In this document: piece after piece, positions 5,256 through 7,238 of the stretch
How positions within the stretch are numbered: position 1 is the stretch's first letter
How the letters are laid out: each line of letters begins with the position of its first letter
NCBI GenBank assembly: GCA_019347795.1
Contig: JAHWKS010000260.1
Location: forward strand, 1-7,238
DNA: 7,238 bases
Source: Planctomycetota bacterium
GTDB lineage: Bacteria > Planctomycetota > Planctomycetia > Pirellulales > Pirellulaceae
Direction: 5' to 3'
The notes under the pieces: generated by a model
Told to the model about the DNA's origin: nothing
Database searches by the model: none
The model's input: the letters and a program-made list of their open reading frames with translations, nothing else
Program-made: the position numbers and the translations under genes

Positions 5256-5531
5256 CTAGGGGATCTTGAGAAGCTCCTTCCAGGAGCCGACCTCCAAGAG
5301 GCGCTTCGACATGCGATGCACTCGCTCCACGTCGTCGACTTTGTTGACGGCTTTCGTGACCGTGGCCGTCGGTTTTCCCAGGTGCAACTCCCCGACAAGA
5401 AGCAGCATCTGCCGCGCCTCTTCAAGCTGGCCCTCCATTCGGCCCTCCATCCGGCCCTCCTTTCGGCCCTCACGTCGGCCTTCCTTCAAGCCTTGCTCGA
5501 CGATGTACTGGTACGTTGTTGACTCTTGCAT
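5256..5531 (-). pseudogene. C-terminal remnant of an Rpn-family (PD-(D/E)XK) recombination-promoting nuclease/putative transposase
   Basis: A 91-codon open frame starting at ATG 5531 matches only the tail of Rpn-family proteins: TTYQYIVEQGLKEG, then a low-complexity EGR repeat, then a helical end (LLLVGELHLGKP, VERVHRMSKRLLEVGSW). In intact members this tail follows a nuclease core of about 200 residues. Here the core is missing and the sequence directly upstream is the 3' end of metF, whose stop lies 11 bp away. The same frame continues open into metF DNA, but that translation is composition-driven and resembles no nuclease. No Shine-Dalgarno precedes the ATG. I read it as a truncated relic. 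A small free-standing protein is the alternative. Confidence 0.7.
5427..5486 (-). repeat. 12-bp tandem repeat encoding (K/R/M)EGR in the Rpn remnant
   Basis: About five imperfect 12-bp units encode KEGR, REGR, KEGR, MEGR, MEGQ. Such variable linkers are typical of Rpn-family tails and are prone to slippage. Confidence 0.75.
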
Positions 5532-5542
5532 CGTACGACGGG

Positions 5543-6436
5543 CTACTTTCGGCTCGGCATCCGCACCCCCTCCAGCACGGCGGCGGTGGCTTGGGATTTG
5601 TTGAGCACGTAGAAGTGCAGGCCGGGGATGCCGCGGTCTACCAGTTCCTGCACCTGGCGGGCGGCGAACTCGACGCCCACCTGGAACTGCCAATCGGCGT
5701 CGTCGCGCTTCGAGAGACGATCGATGAAGCTCGCCGGCAGCCGGGCCCCGCAGAGCGAGGTGATCCGCTGGATCTGAGCCAGGTTGGTGACCGGCAGGAT
5801 GCCCGGCACGAGCGGCGCCGCGATGCCGATCTCCTCGTACCGCTCGCGGAAACGGAAGAAGTCGCTGTTGTCGTAAAAGAGCTGCGTGATCACCACGTCG
5901 GCGCCGGAATGCACCTTGCGGTGGAGGCACTCCAGGTCGGTGCGTTCGTCGGGCGCCTCCTGATGTTTCTCAGGATAGCCCGCCACGGCCACGCCGAAGT
6001 GCGGGAACTCGCTGTTGATGAGCGACACCAATTCGTTCGCGTAGCAGAAGCCTCCTTCGACCGCCTTAAAGGCGGTCTCGCCGCGGGGCGGGTCGCCGCG
6101 GAGGGCGACGATCGAGTCGATCCCCCGCTCGCTCGCCTCGGTCAGAAACCGGCGAAGCTGATCGGCCGTCGAGCCGACGCACGTAAGATGCGAGGCCACG
6201 GGAAGGCGGAATCGCTCTTTGACCTGCTGGACGATCTCCAAGGTCTTATCCCGCGTCGAGCCGCCCGCCCCATACGTGCAGGTGATGTAGCTGGGGCGGA
6301 AGCCGACCAGCCGCTCGACGTGTTCGTACAGCGACTTATCGCCCGCCTCCGTCTTGGGAGGGAACAGCTCGAAGGAAAGGCCGAATTTGCCCGGGCCGTA
6401 GGCGCGGACGAGGGCGTTGTTGCGTCGCTGAATCAT
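5543..6436 (-). CDS. metF: 5,10-methylenetetrahydrofolate reductase (MetF)
   Basis: A 297-residue FAD-dependent TIM-barrel enzyme that reduces 5,10-methylene-THF to 5-methyl-THF, the methyl donor for methionine synthesis in the cytosol. Landmarks are SFELFPPKTE with catalytic E23 (equivalent to E28 of the E. coli enzyme), ITCTYGAGGSTRDKT (51-65), SHLTCVG (82-88), ALRGDPPRGE with flavin-contacting D115, VAGYPEKHQEAP, and ITQLFYDN. The length equals that of E. coli MetF (296). The frame stays open upstream to 6550, but that extension is an Ala/Arg/Ser-rich low-complexity stretch crossing a probable terminator, so ATG 6436 is chosen. No clear Shine-Dalgarno is visible. The upstream neighbour on the same strand is a GlmU-like gene, with a terminator between, so metF probably has its own promoter in the short gap. 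The Rpn remnant follows 11 bp after its stop. Confidence 0.95.
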   Translation of the reverse strand: MIQRRNNALVRAYGPGKFGLSFELFPPKTEAGDKSLYEHVERLVGFRPSYITCTYGAGGSTRDKTLEIVQQVKERFRLPVASHLTCVGSTADQLRRFLTEASERGIDSIVALRGDPPRGETAFKAVEGGFCYANELVSLINSEFPHFGVAVAGYPEKHQEAPDERTDLECLHRKVHSGADVVITQLFYDNSDFFRFRERYEEIGIAAPLVPGILPVTNLAQIQRITSLCGARLPASFIDRLSKRDDADWQFQVGVEFAARQVQELVDRGIPGLHFYVLNKSQATAAVLEGVRMPSRK

Positions 6437-6489
6437 GGGGCGGGAAGCGGCCGCGGCCGCGCTGCTGGCGGCGGCGCGGGCCCGGCGGG

Positions 6490-6533
6490 AAAAGGAAAAA
6501 GCCTTCAGCGGCAAGGCGGCGCCGTCAAGGCTT
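6490..6533 (-). terminator. Intrinsic terminator of the GlmU-like gene
   Basis: On the minus strand AAGCCTT (6533-6527) pairs perfectly with AAGGCTT (6505-6499). An inner CGGC/GCCG pairing adds to the stem with small bulges, and TTTTTCCTTTT (6500-6490) follows. It starts about 28 bases after the stop at 6562 and precedes metF. Confidence 0.75.
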
Positions 6534-6561
6534 ACATGTAACAATTGCATTTTGTCTCACT

Positions 6562-7238
6562 CTACAACGACATCGGCTCGCTCGCCAGTTGGCGTTCGTG
6601 CCGGGTCAGCTCGAACATATCGAAGATCAACTGCACGTCGCACGGCCGCTGCTCCACCTTCCGCCGGGCGAACATCCGCCGCTGCGTGGCCGTCATCACG
6701 TCGGGAGGCAGCTCCGTCACCTGTCCGAACAGCCGGGCGTAATTCACGTAGCTGGGAACGTTGGTGGTCACGTATCCATACAGCATGCTGCAGGCGCCGA
6801 TGGTCTTGCCGGTGAAGATGCCGGTGTTGATGGCCGACTTGGCGTAGTCCCCCATCACGCAGCCGAAGAACTGCATCCCGGTGGCGACTTTCTCGCCCTG
6901 GTAGATCATGTTCACTTCGCCGTACGTGTTCTTGAGATCGCTGTTGCACGTCCCCGCGCCGAGATTGATCCAACTGCCCAGATAGCTGTGCCCGAGGAAT
7001 CCGTGATGCTGCTTGTTCGTGTACGGCTCGACGATCGACGCCTCCACCTCACCGCCGATCTTGGTGGTGTGCCCGAGCGAAACGGCGTCTTTGATCGAGG
7101 CGTGCTCGTTGATGCGGGCGTGCGGCCCGATGTAGACCGGTCCCGCCAGATACGCATGCGGGCCAATGCCGGCGCCTTCATCGACGACGATCGGTCCATT
7201 CTTGCAGTTGGTCGAGAGGTGCTCGCCGAGCCTGGCCC
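6562..7238 (-). CDS. GlmU-like sugar nucleotidyltransferase/acetyltransferase, C-terminal beta-helix part; N-terminus beyond window
   Basis: The frame enters from the right edge and stops at 6562, giving about 225 visible codons. The visible part has hexapeptide repeats of a left-handed beta helix (GPIVVDEGAGIGPHAYLAG, VYIGPHARINEHASIKDAV) followed by GFLGHSYLGSWINLGAGT and CNSDLKNTYG. This pattern is characteristic of the alternative GlmU-like family (UDP-GlcNAc diphosphorylase/glucosamine-1-phosphate N-acetyltransferase type). Family members feed cell-envelope or exopolysaccharide sugar synthesis, but the N-terminal nucleotidyltransferase domain is outside the window and the substrate is not certain. 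After the helix a C-terminal stretch of about 50 residues (TATQRRMFARRKVEQRP, IFDMFELTRHERQ) is mostly helical. An internal GTG at 7047 is not the start, because the repeats continue upstream in frame. Confidence 0.8.
   Translation of the reverse strand, partial: ARLGEHLSTNCKNGPIVVDEGAGIGPHAYLAGPVYIGPHARINEHASIKDAVSLGHTTKIGGEVEASIVEPYTNKQHHGFLGHSYLGSWINLGAGTCNSDLKNTYGEVNMIYQGEKVATGMQFFGCVMGDYAKSAINTGIFTGKTIGACSMLYGYVTTNVPSYVNYARLFGQVTELPPDVMTATQRRMFARRKVEQRPCDVQLIFDMFELTRHERQLASEPMSL

Noticed and set aside
5246..5262. Possible bidirectional terminator between the DUF1501 gene and the Rpn remnant (CTCCTA, GGACC loop, TAGGGG)
   Set aside because: The stem is only six pairs with a G-T pair, has no T-rich run on either side, and overlaps the remnant's stop codon.
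6437..6550. N-terminal extension of MetF to 6550
   Set aside because: It is low-complexity Ala/Arg/Ser sequence across a probable terminator, and family length fits ATG 6436.

Overview
The window reads as chromosomal DNA of a Planctomycetota bacterium, most likely Pirellulales-like. The grounds are high GC, a Tat-exported DUF1501 protein of the kind expanded in planctomycetes, weak or absent Shine-Dalgarno sites before most genes, and short palindromic repeats between genes. The assignment is inference from gene content; no rRNA marker is present.

The left half (1-3602, all minus strand) is a compact ubiquitin-like conjugation cassette. In transcription order it encodes a small beta-grasp ubiquitin-like protein (3315-3602), a canonical E2 with HPN and active-site Cys (2547-3212), a complete JAMM/JAB isopeptidase (1769-2305), a UBA3/MoeB-like E1 with an added C-terminal zinc-ribbon region (324-1487), and a second JAB paralogue running off the left edge (1-334). 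The last two overlap by 11 bp. The order Ubl-E2-JAB-E1 is that of the known bacterial Bil (BilA-D) type. The extra JAB, the C-terminal Ala-Gly-Ala of the Ubl, the extended E1 and the tailed E2 are distinctive. The three upstream gene junctions each hold inverted-repeat DNA just 3' of a stop codon: REP-like palindromes after the Ubl gene, and inverted arrays of an 8-bp unit (TGGAGTRN) after the E2 gene and after the complete JAB gene.

A 248-bp divergent intergenic region (3603-3850) separates the cassette from a plus-strand DUF1501 gene (3851-5230). It holds plausible but weak promoters for both directions.

The right part is again minus strand and looks like housekeeping. From right to left it holds the 3' portion of a GlmU-like left-handed beta-helix acyltransferase or sugar nucleotidyltransferase (6562-7238), a good intrinsic terminator (about 6490-6533), metF (5543-6436), and a decayed C-terminal remnant of an Rpn-family PD-(D/E)XK nuclease (5256-5531).

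How the cassette would work: the E1 adenylates the Ubl C-terminus and takes it as a thioester, the E2 receives it and passes it to a target, and the JAB proteins process the Ubl precursor and/or reverse conjugation. Targets, any E3, and a defence or housekeeping role cannot be told from this window. The neighbouring genes give no sign of a defence island or prophage.
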